The position numbers and the translations under genes were made by a program. A stretch of 64,000 nucleotides of DNA from NCBI RefSeq assembly GCF_023822045.1, contig NZ_CP084712.1:1054001-1118000 (forward strand), in the 5' to 3' direction. A model generated the notes under the pieces. The model was not told where the DNA came from. It saw only the letters and a list, made by a program, of their open reading frames with translations, and ran no database searches. How positions within the stretch are numbered: the stretch's first letter is position 1; each line of letters begins with the position of its first letter. The DNA comes from Sphingopyxis sp. USTB-05. Lineage in GTDB: Bacteria; Pseudomonadota; Alphaproteobacteria; Sphingomonadales; Sphingomonadaceae. This document shows, piece after piece, positions 36,382 through 45,003 of this stretch.

Positions 36382-36458
36382 GGGGAGAGCCTTTCGGACA
36401 GGAGCAAGGGTTCGCCGTGGGGGGGCGGCGTCAGAATCTTGTTTTTTTAGAATGCGAA

Positions 36459-36485
36459 GACCGGGCGAGCGCCGCCCGCCCGGTC
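36459..36485 (-). repeat. Hairpin between ahpC and ahpF
   Basis: A 9-bp perfect inverted repeat (GACCGGGCG with CGCCCGGTC) and a 9-base loop, 16 bp after the ahpC stop. No T-run follows directly on the minus strand (the nearest run is A's), so it is more likely an attenuating or stabilising stem giving more AhpC than AhpF. Confidence 0.5.
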
Positions 36486-36501
36486 CTGCAAATCGGTCGG
36501 C

Positions 36502-37065
36502 TTAGATCTTGCCGACGAGTTCGATCGAGGGAGCGAGCGTTTCGGCGCCTTCTTCCCACTTCGCCGGGCAGACCTGGCCGGGGTTGGCGCGGACATAGAC
36601 CGCCGCCTTGATCTTGCGGACGAGTTCCTCGGCGTTGCGGCCGACGCCTTCGCTGGTGATTTCCATCACCTGGATCACGCCGTCGGGATCGACGACGAAG
36701 GTCGCGCGGTCGGCGAGGCCCGAATCTTCACGCAGCACGCCGAAATTATTGGCGAGAACGTGGTTCTGGTCGCCCAGCATGTGATAGTTGATCTTGCCGA
36801 TTGCCGGCGAGCTGTCGTGCCATGCCTTGTGGCTGAAATGGGTGTCGGTCGACACCGAATAGACTTCGACGCCGAGGCCCTGAAGCGTCGCATATTGGTC
36901 GGCGAGGTCTTCGAGCTCGGTCGGGCAGACGAAGGTGAAGTCGGCCGGATAGAAGAAGAAGACCGCCCACTTGCCCGCGGTATCGGCGTCCGTCACGGGG
37001 ACGAACTTGCCCTGATGGTACGAAGTGGCGTTGAACGGCTTGATCGAGCTTCCGATGATACCCAA
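36502..37065 (-). CDS. ahpC: Alkyl hydroperoxide reductase subunit C (2-Cys peroxiredoxin), TTG start
   Basis: Starting at the TTG at 37065, 9-10 bases after AGGAAA, the protein is 187 residues, exactly the length of enterobacterial AhpC, and begins [11 protein letters not shown]. Upstream in-frame ATGs add unrelated residues and run through a palindrome. The peroxidatic cysteine is C47 in DFTFVCPTE and the resolving cysteine is in VCPAKWEEG near 166. It reduces hydrogen peroxide and organic peroxides and is recycled by AhpF. A CTGCAAA/TTTGCAG palindrome lies 28 bp before the start. Confidence 0.93.
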   Translation of the reverse strand: MGIIGSSIKPFNATSYHQGKFVPVTDADTAGKWAVFFFYPADFTFVCPTELEDLADQYATLQGLGVEVYSVSTDTHFSHKAWHDSSPAIGKINYHMLGDQNHVLANNFGVLREDSGLADRATFVVDPDGVIQVMEITSEGVGRNAEELVRKIKAAVYVRANPGQVCPAKWEEGAETLAPSIELVGKI

Positions 37066-37092
37066 GGGAGAGTGTTTCCTTTGATTGCTGCA

Positions 37093-37110
37093 CTGCAAAA
37101 TGATTTGCAG
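37093..37110. promoter_or_regulatory. Palindrome upstream of ahpC, possible Fur/Mur-type or peroxide-response site
   Basis: CTGCAAA-ATGA-TTTGCAG, a perfect 7-bp inverted repeat, 28 bp before the ahpC TTG. TGCAAA-type repeats occur in Fur and Mur operators of alphaproteobacteria. It does not look like an OxyR site. Confidence 0.5.
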
Positions 37111-37210
37111 GGCGCCAGCTATGCGGACTGGCGCACGCACTCAACCCCAATTTTCCGGGCACACTTATCGGGTAAATCGATCAACACGCCGCTTTCACGC
37201 AAAACTGCGA

Positions 37211-37504
37211 TTAACGGCCGATGCCCCCGGCTCCTGCGAGCAGGTCGATCACTTCGGCATCGAAATCGTCGGGTGCGCCCGGCGTGATCTTGCGAAAGCG
37301 GCGCGCGCAATAGGCGGCGCGGGGGCCGAGGTCGGGGACATCTCGGAACTTCAACGCGGTTCCCGATTGTCCGCCGACAAGGTCGGGCATATCCGTCCAC
37401 ACGGTCCGCACTGTGAAAACGGCGCCCGGGCGCACCTCGGGCGGGTAGCGCTCGTGCCGGCTGATGCACAGCGCCAGGTCATCCACTCGCCAATCGTCCG
37501 TCAT
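37211..37504 (-). CDS. Small hypothetical protein
   Basis: This 97-residue protein starts MTDDWRVDDLALCISR; the start at 37504 follows CACGAGG at 6 bases. It resembles small proteins of unknown function, often in prophages or near them, that share a layout of VGDLALCI, then a VYTV-like strand, then a closing RFRKI (here YCARRFRKI near 78-86). No other phage gene is near. A beta-rich SH3-like fold is possible. It sits upstream of ahpC on the same strand, with 145 bp between them. I cannot assign a role. Confidence 0.6.
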   Translation of the reverse strand: MTDDWRVDDLALCISRHERYPPEVRPGAVFTVRTVWTDMPDLVGGQSGTALKFRDVPDLGPRAAYCARRFRKITPGAPDDFDAEVIDLLAGAGGIGR

Positions 37505-37699
37505 AATCAACCTCGTGGTTGTTACGCAGCGTTGGGCGCAGTTTAACATATCCGGTAACGGCTGGCCAATCGTCCGTGACTGCCCATTATCGCGGGCGAC
37601 GAAGCCTTCGTTCCAAAGTTTGCGATCGCTTTCCGAATTGGGCCTTGGCGGAACAACCGCTGCGGGGATGCAATCCGCGGCAGAGGGCGTTCGTCAGGT

Positions 37700-38455
37700 T
37701 CAGGCCGTTGCTTCGCGCCCGCGCATCTTGGTCGGCGCCATGCCGAAGCGGCGGGCAAAGGCGCGCGTGAAGCTCGCGTTGCTCATATAGCCGCAATTAT
37801 ACCCGATGCTCGATATCGGAAGATCGCTCTGCGCGAGCAACTGGCGCGCGCGTTGCAGCCTCCGCTCGCTCACCGCCTCGGCGACGCTGCATTGGTAAAG
37901 TTCGCGAAAACCCCGCGTCAGCTTCGCCTTGCTGAGCCCACAACGCCGCGCGACATTGCCGACGGTCAGCTTTTCCTGCCATTTTTCGTTGACCAACTGA
38001 TGCGCGGCCGCGACGCGGGTGATGTCGAGTTCGCTCAGCGACGTGCGGCCGCCCACCTCGACCATGCGGTCGGCGGCAAGTTCGGCGAAAAGCTGGCAGA
38101 GCAATTCCTGGCTGCGCGCGCTCCGCAACATGTCGTCGACTTCGCTATCGCCTTCGACGGCGACCACCGCACGGCCGAGACCGCGAAGACTGGCGGGAAG
38201 ATACCAGCGCCCATCCGCCTTGGGACGGAGCGCGAACAGGCGGTCGCACGCCGCGCGGCTGATCGCGAGCACGACCAGATGATCGTCGGCGGGTCCCGAG
38301 ACGTCGGCGGGTAGAAGCATCGAAACCGCGGGCTCGCCAATGTCGCCAAAGCCGAAGATGAGGGCGTCCGGCGGCAGGAACGCGGCATCGCAGGGGCCGC
38401 GGCCGACGAAGCTCGTAAACTCCGGAGAAATGCGAATGGATAGCTTGTTGGTCAT
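37700..38455 (-). CDS. AraC-family transcriptional regulator
   Basis: This 251-residue protein starts at 38455 (MTNKLSIRI). The N-terminal half is a poorly conserved sensing domain. The C-terminal 100 residues carry the two AraC helix-turn-helices, with KLTVGNVARRCGLSKAKLTRGFRELY and LPISSIGYNCGYMSNASFTRAFARRFG. Such single regulators often control siderophore or catabolic genes. It is divergent from the XRE-cupin regulator with 183 bp between start codons. Its target is not evident from position. Confidence 0.9.
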   Translation of the reverse strand: MTNKLSIRISPEFTSFVGRGPCDAAFLPPDALIFGFGDIGEPAVSMLLPADVSGPADDHLVVLAISRAACDRLFALRPKADGRWYLPASLRGLGRAVVAVEGDSEVDDMLRSARSQELLCQLFAELAADRMVEVGGRTSLSELDITRVAAAHQLVNEKWQEKLTVGNVARRCGLSKAKLTRGFRELYQCSVAEAVSERRLQRARQLLAQSDLPISSIGYNCGYMSNASFTRAFARRFGMAPTKMRGREATA

Positions 38456-38638
38456 CCTGTCATCCCAGCGAATCGCCGCATCAGTGGCGACGCGATATCC
38501 TATGTGCAATCGTCCCGGCCCTATCCGATACGCAAATTTTCTTTGCCGATTGTTCCAACAGATTGTGCAGTCCGGCTTGATCGATGCGAAAAATGCGCAA
38601 ATATATGCTAGATGAGAAAAAAGATCGAAGGGACACAG

Positions 38639-39304
38639 ATGCCGGCAATGCGCCAGCCCATTCCGACCACCGGCGATCGGCGGACCGCCGTCGACGGCAA
38701 TCCGGGCGTATTCCTTCGCGAACTGCGGATCGAAAAGGGCTGGACGCTTGCCGAGGTGAGTGAACGCACGCGCATCCCGGTTTCAACTTTGTCAAAGATT
38801 GAAACCGGGAAGATGTCGCTCAGCTATGAAAAGCTGCTTCGTCTGAGCCAAGGTCTCGAAATCGATATCACGCAGCTTTTCGCCGCCGCGACGTCGGTCC
38901 CGGCCGCCACGCATACCGCCACCGGTCGACGCAGCATCACGCCCGCCGGAGAGGGGCCCTCGATCAAGACGGCGACGTACAACTATACTTATCCGTCGGC
39001 GGATCTGCTCAACAAGACGCTCAATCCGATGATCATCGACATCAAGGTGCGGTCGATCGACGATTTCGGAGATCTGATGCGCCACTCGGGTGAGGAATAT
39101 GTCCTCGTGCTCGAAGGCGAATGCGAGTTTCACACCGACATGTACGCACCGTCGCGCCTGAAGACGGGTGATTCGGCCTATTTCGACGCGTCGATGGGGC
39201 ATGGTTATGTCGCTGTGGGGGAGGGGCCGTGCCGTATCCTGTCGGTCTGTTCGGCAACCGATGCCGATCTGAAGTCGGTACTTCATCCGGTCGAAACCGA
39301 ATGA
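38639..39304 (+). CDS. XRE-family regulator with C-terminal cupin sensor
   Basis: This 221-residue protein has an N-terminal XRE helix-turn-helix (about 24-80; LRIEKGWTLAEVSERTRIPVS, then TLSKIETGKMSLSY) and a C-terminal cupin (about 120-215; GEEYVLVLEGECEFH, then GDSAYFDASMGHGYVAVG). The start at 38639 is chosen because GAAGGG lies 6 bases before it; 38612 has no such site. This two-domain type regulates amino-acid, polyamine or sugar catabolism. It precedes the serine hydrolase/DUF1611/epimerase array on the same strand and is the best candidate for the TTGAAAAT motif at three promoters. Confidence 0.92.
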   Translation: MPAMRQPIPTTGDRRTAVDGNPGVFLRELRIEKGWTLAEVSERTRIPVSTLSKIETGKMSLSYEKLLRLSQGLEIDITQLFAAATSVPAATHTATGRRSITPAGEGPSIKTATYNYTYPSADLLNKTLNPMIIDIKVRSIDDFGDLMRHSGEEYVLVLEGECEFHTDMYAPSRLKTGDSAYFDASMGHGYVAVGEGPCRILSVCSATDADLKSVLHPVETE

Positions 39305-39416
39305 TCGCCTAGCGCCGCGCGCCCGGTAATCGGTTCGCGCCGCCGCTTCTGAAAAAATCCGTCGTTCTGAAATTTGTTCGCGCTGCAGCGCCGCGGCTGC
39401 GCGGTCGCGTCTGCCA

Positions 39417-39467
39417 TTGACAAATTTCCGTTCAGGATGCCTATATCAAGAATTGAAAATATTTCAA
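39417..39467 (+). promoter_or_regulatory. Promoter with operator at the transcription start of the peptide-catabolic array
   Basis: -35 TTGACA (39417-39422), 18 bases, -10 CTATAT (39441-39446). A perfect palindrome TTGAAA-ATA-TTTCAA lies at 39453-39467, directly at the expected start site. A second overlapping repeat TTTCA/TGAAA follows (39462-39476). This placement suits repression by the upstream XRE-cupin protein. Confidence 0.7.
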
Positions 39468-39524
39468 AAAGTGAAACTTCGATGTCAGGGCCTGGTGAGT
39501 GGCCTAGTCGAAAGGGGAGGACGA

Positions 39525-41501
39525 ATGCGGTTCATACGGTCTTGCGCGATGCTGGTTGCGGCGATGCTGGTTGGGGTGATGGCGCCAGCCGTGAGCCCGT
39601 CCGCCGCACAAACGGCCACGAAACCGCAGACGAAGCTGCGCGGCCCAAGTCCGTTGCCCGCCCCCGCGATGGTCAAGAGCGACGTCGACGCCTGGCTCGA
39701 CGGCTATATGCCCTATGCCCTGTTGCGCGGCGACGCGGCCGGCGCGGTCGTGGTGGTCGTCAAGGACGGCAAGGTGCTGACGCAGCGGGGTTTCGGCTAT
39801 GCCGACGTCGGCACGCGGCGGCGCGTCGATCCCGAAACCACGCTCTTCCGCCAGGCCTCGGTGTCGAAGCTGATCACATGGACCGCGGTGATGCAGCTCG
39901 TCGAGCAGGGCAAGATCGATCTCGACCGCGACATCAACACCTATCTCGATTTCAGGATTCCGCCCTTCGGCGGCAAGCCGGTCACGATGCGCAACCTGAT
40001 GACGCACACCGGGGGATTCGACGAGGTGCAGCGCGGGCTCAACAGCTATGATCCGAAGAAGATTCCGTCGCTCGGCGATGCACTCAAGCGCCAGGTGCCG
40101 TACCGCATTTACGCGCCCGGAACGACGCCGGCCTATTCGAACTATGGCACCTCGCTGGCGGGCTATATCGTCGAGCGGGTGTCGGGGCTCCCCTATAATG
40201 ATTATGTCGAGCGCCACATTTTTGCGCCCACGGGCATGACGCGATCGACTTTCCGCCAGCCGCTTCCCGCGCGGCTGCAGCCCTTGATGGCGAGCGGCTA
40301 TATGCTGGGATCGGGCAAGCCGGGGCCGTTCGAGCTCAGCAGCCTCGCGCCATCGGGCGCGATGACCGCATCGGGCGCCGACATGGGGCGCTTCATGATC
40401 GCGCATCTGGGCAAGGGCGGACCGCTAATGAAACCGGCAACCGCGGCACAAATGCACGATACGATCCTCCGGCTGATCCCGCCGCTCAACGGCATGGCGC
40501 TCGGTTTCTATGAGCAGAATATCAACGGTCGCAGGGCGTTGTCGCACGCTGGCGACAGCCCCAATTTCCACAGCCAGCTCTGGATTTTCCCCGAGGAAAA
40601 TGTCGGCATCTATATGTCGATGAATGCCGCGGGCACGCAGAATGTGTCGGGCCCTATCCGCAGCTATTTGTTCGAGGCGTTCGCCGATCGCTATTTCCCG
40701 TTCGAACAGCGCGACGGCCGGGTCGATGCCGCGACCGCGCGCGAACATGCGCGCATGATGGTGGGCACTTACAACAAGACCCGTCGACTGGAAACGAGCT
40801 TCCTGAAGGCGATGGAGCTGGCCGGGCAGACGAAGGTCTCGCTCGATCGCGACGGCGGAATCCGGCTTAACGCGGTGCCGGGTATCGGTGGTCAACCGCG
40901 CAAATGGGTCGAAATCGCGCCGTTCGTGTGGCGCGAGGCCGGCGGCAGGATGCGCCTCGCCGCCAAGGTCGAAAATGGCCGCGTCGTTCGCTTCAGCGTC
41001 GATTCGGCGTCGCCCTACATCGCGTTCGATCGGGTGCCCTGGTATCTGTCGGCCGCCTGGCTCACGCCGGCGATGCTCGGCAGCCTCGTCGTGCTGCTGC
41101 TTACTGCGATAGCCTGGCCCGTCTCGGCGCTCGCCCGTCGCTATTATGGCGTGAAAGCCGATCTGCCGTCTGCCGCGCTCAAAAGCTACCGGCTGACCCG
41201 CGGCTTCGCGGCGCTGGCCGTGACGGTAATGGTTGCGTGGATCCTGTTCGTTTCCACGCTGCTCAGGGACTTTTCGTCGGTCAGCGGCGAGTTGGACTGG
41301 GCACTGATCACGCTCCAGGTCGTGACGCCGATCATATTCCTCGGCCTCCTTGTGAGCGCGCTCTGGAATATCCGGCACGTCTGGACGGGCAAGCGCGGTC
41401 GGTTCGCCAAATTCTGGAGCCTGCTCCTGTTGATTAGCGCCGTGGTGCTCCTGTGGATTGGCGCAGGCTTCCACCTGATCGGCTTTGGAACCCGCTTCTG
41501 A
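39525..41501 (+). CDS. Serine hydrolase of the beta-lactamase/D-aminopeptidase (class C-like) fold with C-terminal membrane helices
   Basis: The start at 39525 follows AAAGGGGAGG. The 658-residue protein has a signal peptide (to about 29), a serine beta-lactamase-like domain (about 50-420) with catalytic S112-V-S-K115 and Y204-S-N206, a beta domain (about 430-540) and three membrane helices near 545-565, 590-610 and 625-650. The domain architecture is shared with the gene at 50420. The family includes D-aminopeptidases, esterases and penicillin-binding-like carboxypeptidases. Action on D-amino-acid peptides is suggested by the neighbours. Membrane-anchored, with the catalytic domain probably periplasmic. 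Confidence 0.87.
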   Translation: MRFIRSCAMLVAAMLVGVMAPAVSPSAAQTATKPQTKLRGPSPLPAPAMVKSDVDAWLDGYMPYALLRGDAAGAVVVVVKDGKVLTQRGFGYADVGTRRRVDPETTLFRQASVSKLITWTAVMQLVEQGKIDLDRDINTYLDFRIPPFGGKPVTMRNLMTHTGGFDEVQRGLNSYDPKKIPSLGDALKRQVPYRIYAPGTTPAYSNYGTSLAGYIVERVSGLPYNDYVERHIFAPTGMTRSTFRQPLPARLQPLMASGYMLGSGKPGPFELSSLAPSGAMTASGADMGRFMIAHLGKGGPLMKPATAAQMHDTILRLIPPLNGMALGFYEQNINGRRALSHAGDSPNFHSQLWIFPEENVGIYMSMNAAGTQNVSGPIRSYLFEAFADRYFPFEQRDGRVDAATAREHARMMVGTYNKTRRLETSFLKAMELAGQTKVSLDRDGGIRLNAVPGIGGQPRKWVEIAPFVWREAGGRMRLAAKVENGRVVRFSVDSASPYIAFDRVPWYLSAAWLTPAMLGSLVVLLLTAIAWPVSALARRYYGVKADLPSAALKSYRLTRGFAALAVTVMVAWILFVSTLLRDFSSVSGELDWALITLQVVTPIIFLGLLVSALWNIRHVWTGKRGRFAKFWSLLLLISAVVLLWIGAGFHLIGFGTRF

Positions 41502-41576
41502 CCGGGGCAGCGGGGCCGACCGGCATAGCGGTCCCGCCTGCCGGCAAAGAAAACTTCTCCAATCATATTGCAATTA

Positions 41577-41597
41577 TCAAAATTTGAAAATAATGTC
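41577..41597 (+). promoter_or_regulatory. Second copy of the TTGAAAAT motif, before the DUF1611 gene
   Basis: TCAAA-A-TTTGA palindrome (41577-41587) overlapping TTGAAAATAATGTC (41584-41597). The latter matches 13 of 14 bases of the motif before the TBDR (minus strand, 55989-56002) and shares TTGAAAATA with the palindrome at 39453. It lies about 85-100 bp before the DUF1611 start. Confidence 0.6.
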
Positions 41598-41680
41598 CCA
41601 AACAGGTCAACAGGAGTGATCGCAGGATCAATGTCGCGAAGGCGGCCGATTCAGCGCCACTCCGGAATTTGGTGAGAGAC

Positions 41681-42727
41681 GTGAACATTCAAACTTCCCT
41701 CGATGTCGCTGGCGGTGCCTTGCAGCTTCCGCAGCCCTATCTGCTGTTCCTCGGCGACACGACGATCCGCGGTTATGCGAAGACCGCTTTCGGTCTTCGT
41801 GACTGGGCGCCCGAGAAATGCGTCGGCGAATATGCCTTGCCGGGTGCGACGGTCAGCGCAGGGCTGGAGCAACTTGCACCGGCTGACGCGAAAGCACGCG
41901 GCGCGCGCTCGCTGCTCATCGGCGTCGCGAACAGCGGCGGCGTAATTCCCGAAAGCTGGATGCCGGCTCTTTTCGAAGCGCTTGAGGCGGGGCTCGATAT
42001 CGTCAGCGGCATGCACATGCGGCTGGCCGATATGCCCGAACTCGCCGCGCGGGCAGAGCGTCTCGGTCGCCAACTGATCGACGTACGCCATCCGCCCAAG
42101 AATCTCCCCGTCGGCACCGGCCGCAAGCGGAGCGGCAAGCGATTGCTCACGGTCGGAACCGACTGCGCGCTGGGCAAGAAATATACGGCCCTGGCGCTTG
42201 CGCGCGCTTTCGCCGAGCGCGGCGTCGACGCCGATTTTCGCGCGACCGGGCAGACGGGCATCATGATCGCCGGCGGCGGCGTGCCGATGGACGCGGTGGT
42301 TTCGGATTTCGAGGCCGGTGCGGCGGAGACTGTGAGCCCCGACGCGGCGGACGATCATTGGGATGTCGTCGAAGGGCAGGGATCACTGTTTCACCCTGCC
42401 TATGCGGCGGTATCGCTGGGCCTGCTGCATGGCAGCCAGCCCGACGTCATCATCGTATGTCACGAACCCGGCCGCGAAGAGATATTGGGTTCTCCGGGCT
42501 ACCGCTTGCCGAGTGTCGAGGAGACGATCGATCTCAACCTGCGGCTGGGTGCACGGACCAACCCCGCGATCCGCTGTGCGGGTGTTTCGTACAACACCTC
42601 GCACCTAGGCGAGGAAGAGGCCGTCGCATTGATGGCGGCCGAAAGCGAGCGGCTGGGATTGCCGGTCGCCGACCCGATCCGCGGCGGCGAAGCCTTCGCC
42701 CGTCTGGTGGATAGCTGCCTCGCATGA
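41681..42727 (+). CDS. DUF1611 protein, DgcN-like (D-glutamate N-acetyltransferase type)
   Basis: This 348-residue protein is a DUF1611 member with an N-terminal Rossmann-like domain (about 20-140; GVANSGGVIPESW) and a C-terminal P-loop-like domain (about 150-340) with GTDCALGKK and TGQTGIMIAGGGVPMDAVVSDFEAGAAE. DUF1611 proteins named DgcN acetylate D-glutamate in a pathway with the racemase DgcA. A DgcA-like enolase lies in the same array at 48094. The start is uncertain: GTG at 41681 has GGTGAGAG before it; GTG 41672 and TTG 41669 are alternatives. Overlaps the next gene by 4 bp. Confidence 0.82.
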   Translation: MNIQTSLDVAGGALQLPQPYLLFLGDTTIRGYAKTAFGLRDWAPEKCVGEYALPGATVSAGLEQLAPADAKARGARSLLIGVANSGGVIPESWMPALFEALEAGLDIVSGMHMRLADMPELAARAERLGRQLIDVRHPPKNLPVGTGRKRSGKRLLTVGTDCALGKKYTALALARAFAERGVDADFRATGQTGIMIAGGGVPMDAVVSDFEAGAAETVSPDAADDHWDVVEGQGSLFHPAYAAVSLGLLHGSQPDVIIVCHEPGREEILGSPGYRLPSVEETIDLNLRLGARTNPAIRCAGVSYNTSHLGEEEAVALMAAESERLGLPVADPIRGGEAFARLVDSCLA

Positions 42728-43881
42728 GCGCAGCGGCTACCCCGGCAGCAGCGGCGGGATCCTCTTGGTTCCAGCGTTTCCTGTTGCCGGGTTTCGCGTT
42801 CAAGGCGGTTGTCATCGGTGGCGGATACGCGACCGGACGCGAGCTTGCGGAGTTTTTCCTGCCAAGCGGACCGTGGGGCGGATTGGCCGCCATGCTGCTC
42901 GCCATGCTGCTCTGGAGCGTCATCTGCGCCGCGACCTTCTCGCTCGCGCGGGTGATGGGGGCGTTCGACTACCGCAGCTTTTTTGAAGGACTTCTGGGGC
43001 GCGGCTGGATCCTGTTCGAGGTCGGCTATGTCCTCCTGGTGACGCTTGTGCTTGCGGTGTTCGGCGCCGCGGCGGGCGAGATTGGCGCGTCGATCTTCGG
43101 CTGGCCGCCTCTTGCGGGGACGGCATTTCTCGCTGGATCGATCGCGCTGTTCGTGACCTTCGGCAACGCGTCGGTCGAGGGGCTGTTCAAATATGTCTCC
43201 TTCCTGCTCTACGGCGTCTACGCGCTGTTCATGGTCTTTGCGCTGAGCAGTTTCGGCGATGCGATCTCGGCGCGTTTTGCCATTCCGGCACCGTCGGACG
43301 GCTGGATCCTCGGCGGGCTGACCTATACCGGATATAACGTCATCGGCGCGGTGGTGATCCTGCCGGTGATCCGTCATCTGACCAGCCAGCGCGATGCTGT
43401 AGTTTCGGGCTTGATCGCGGGTCCGCTCGCGATGGCGCCTGCCATCCTCTTCTTCGTCGCAATGATCGCTTTCTATCCAGGCATCATGGATGAGACCTTG
43501 CCGTCGGATTTCATGCTGCGGCAACTCGAAATGCCGCTGTTCCATTTGCTGTTCCAGTTCATGATTTTTGCCGCTTTGCTCGAAAGCGGTGCGGGCTCGG
43601 TGCATGCGATCAACGAGCGTGTCGACGCAGCACGTCGTTCGCGCGGAGGCGCGCCGCTTGGCAAGCGCGCGCGAGCCGGCATCGCCGCGGCGCTGCTGAT
43701 CGGCTGCATGTTCCTTGCCGACCGCTTCGGGCTGGTGACGCTGATCGCCAGCGGCTACCGCTTTCTGTCCTGGATATTCCTCGCCGTCTATGTCGCACCG
43801 TTGCTGACCGTCGGCCTGTATCGGCTGGCTCGCAGCCAGAAAAAACAGCTTCAACCAGCCGTGCAGGGGAATGTGACGTGA
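42724..43881 (+). CDS. YkvI-type multi-pass membrane protein, probable transporter
   Basis: This 385-residue protein has about ten hydrophobic segments. The first, FLLPGFAFKAVVIGGGYATGRELAEFF, has the broken-helix glycine pattern of LeuT-fold/APC transporters. It resembles YkvI. The ATG overlaps the DUF1611 stop, and its stop overlaps the next GTG. A membrane partner encoded inside the operon between DUF1611 and hydrolase genes is the best candidate for uptake of the amino acid or dipeptide. Substrate not known. Confidence 0.8.
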   Translation: MSAAATPAAAAGSSWFQRFLLPGFAFKAVVIGGGYATGRELAEFFLPSGPWGGLAAMLLAMLLWSVICAATFSLARVMGAFDYRSFFEGLLGRGWILFEVGYVLLVTLVLAVFGAAAGEIGASIFGWPPLAGTAFLAGSIALFVTFGNASVEGLFKYVSFLLYGVYALFMVFALSSFGDAISARFAIPAPSDGWILGGLTYTGYNVIGAVVILPVIRHLTSQRDAVVSGLIAGPLAMAPAILFFVAMIAFYPGIMDETLPSDFMLRQLEMPLFHLLFQFMIFAALLESGAGSVHAINERVDAARRSRGGAPLGKRARAGIAAALLIGCMFLADRFGLVTLIASGYRFLSWIFLAVYVAPLLTVGLYRLARSQKKQLQPAVQGNVT

Positions 43882-44957
43882 CAAAAGTGACTGGCTGGGC
43901 GCGGTTTCGGCGCTGGATGAAGCGCATCTTGCTGGGCCTGCTCACATTGTTGGTACTGCTCGTCGTCGTGGGTTCGATCTACGAGGCGCTGGGGCGCAAG
44001 AATGCCGCGGCGAACTACCCGCCGCCTGGAAAGCTCGTCGACATCGGCGGGCGCAAGATGCACATCGATTGCCGCGGCACCGGATCGCCGACGGTCATCC
44101 TGGAATCGGGCCTCGGCACCGGCGGGACGACCGACTGGACTCTGGTTCACGACGAGATAGCCAGCTTCACGCGCACCTGCGCCTATGACCGCGCGGGCAT
44201 CATGTGGAGCGATCCCAAGGACACGCCACAGGACGCCGCGGCGGTGACCGAGGATCTGCACAAGCTGCTCAAGGGCGCCGGAATATCCGATCCGCTGGTG
44301 CTCGTCGGGCACTCGATCGGCGGCCCCTACACGCGGACATATGTGGGCAAATATGGCGAACAGGTCGCCGGGCTGGTGATGGTCGATCCGTCGCACCCCG
44401 ACCAGATCGCGCGGCTCGGGAAAGTCGTGAGCATCGACGTTCATCCCAAGCGCGCATCGACGCTGATCCACACGGCGAAGGCATTGGCGTGGACCGGCAT
44501 CGTCCGCTTCGTCATTGCGCGCGGCGAAAAGCCGAAGATGCGGACAGAGGCCGAAACGAAGAGGCTCGGCGACGCGCTGACCAAATCGGCCGCCTACGCC
44601 AGTACTTCGATACGGGGTTCGGCCTCCGAACTCGATGGCTTCGATCGCACGATGGATCAGGCGCGCAAGGTTCACAGTTTCGGAAACCGGCCGTTGATCG
44701 TGCTCACGGCGATGGCGCCGATGAAGCCCGATCAGCTTAAAGGCCTGGGACTGAAGGCTGAAGAGGGCGGACGCTTCAAGCAGGAATGGAAGACGCTCCA
44801 TACCGAGCAGGCGGCGTTTTCGACCCGCGGCCGCCAACAGATCGTGCCCGACGCGACCCACTATATCCAGATCGATCGCCCCGAAGTCGTGATCGCCGCG
44901 GTCCGCGAGGTCGTGGACGAAGTGCGCGCGGATGCGCAGGCGGCCGCCAAGAAATGA
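43878..44957 (+). CDS. Alpha/beta-hydrolase with N-terminal membrane anchor
   Basis: This 359-residue protein has one membrane helix (about 15-38; KRILLGLLTLLVLLVVVGS), then an alpha/beta-hydrolase domain. The nucleophile elbow is GHSIGG near 141-146 (serine at about 143), and the acid/histidine likely lie in the C-terminal third (the histidine in PDATHYIQIDRPE near 332). GTG start overlaps the previous stop (GTGA). Family members cleave esters, amides or haloalkanes. In this array a peptidase or N-acyl amidase role is plausible but not shown. Confidence 0.82.
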   Translation: MTKVTGWARFRRWMKRILLGLLTLLVLLVVVGSIYEALGRKNAAANYPPPGKLVDIGGRKMHIDCRGTGSPTVILESGLGTGGTTDWTLVHDEIASFTRTCAYDRAGIMWSDPKDTPQDAAAVTEDLHKLLKGAGISDPLVLVGHSIGGPYTRTYVGKYGEQVAGLVMVDPSHPDQIARLGKVVSIDVHPKRASTLIHTAKALAWTGIVRFVIARGEKPKMRTEAETKRLGDALTKSAAYASTSIRGSASELDGFDRTMDQARKVHSFGNRPLIVLTAMAPMKPDQLKGLGLKAEEGGRFKQEWKTLHTEQAAFSTRGRQQIVPDATHYIQIDRPEVVIAAVREVVDEVRADAQAAAKK

Positions 44958-45003
44958 AAGCAAGGACCGTCAGCCCCCACGGCTGCCGGCAGGGAGAATG
45001 AAG

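Noticed and set aside
36459..36485. Hairpin after ahpC as a classical terminator
   Set aside because: In the transcribed direction it is not followed by a T-run, so it is listed only as a hairpin.
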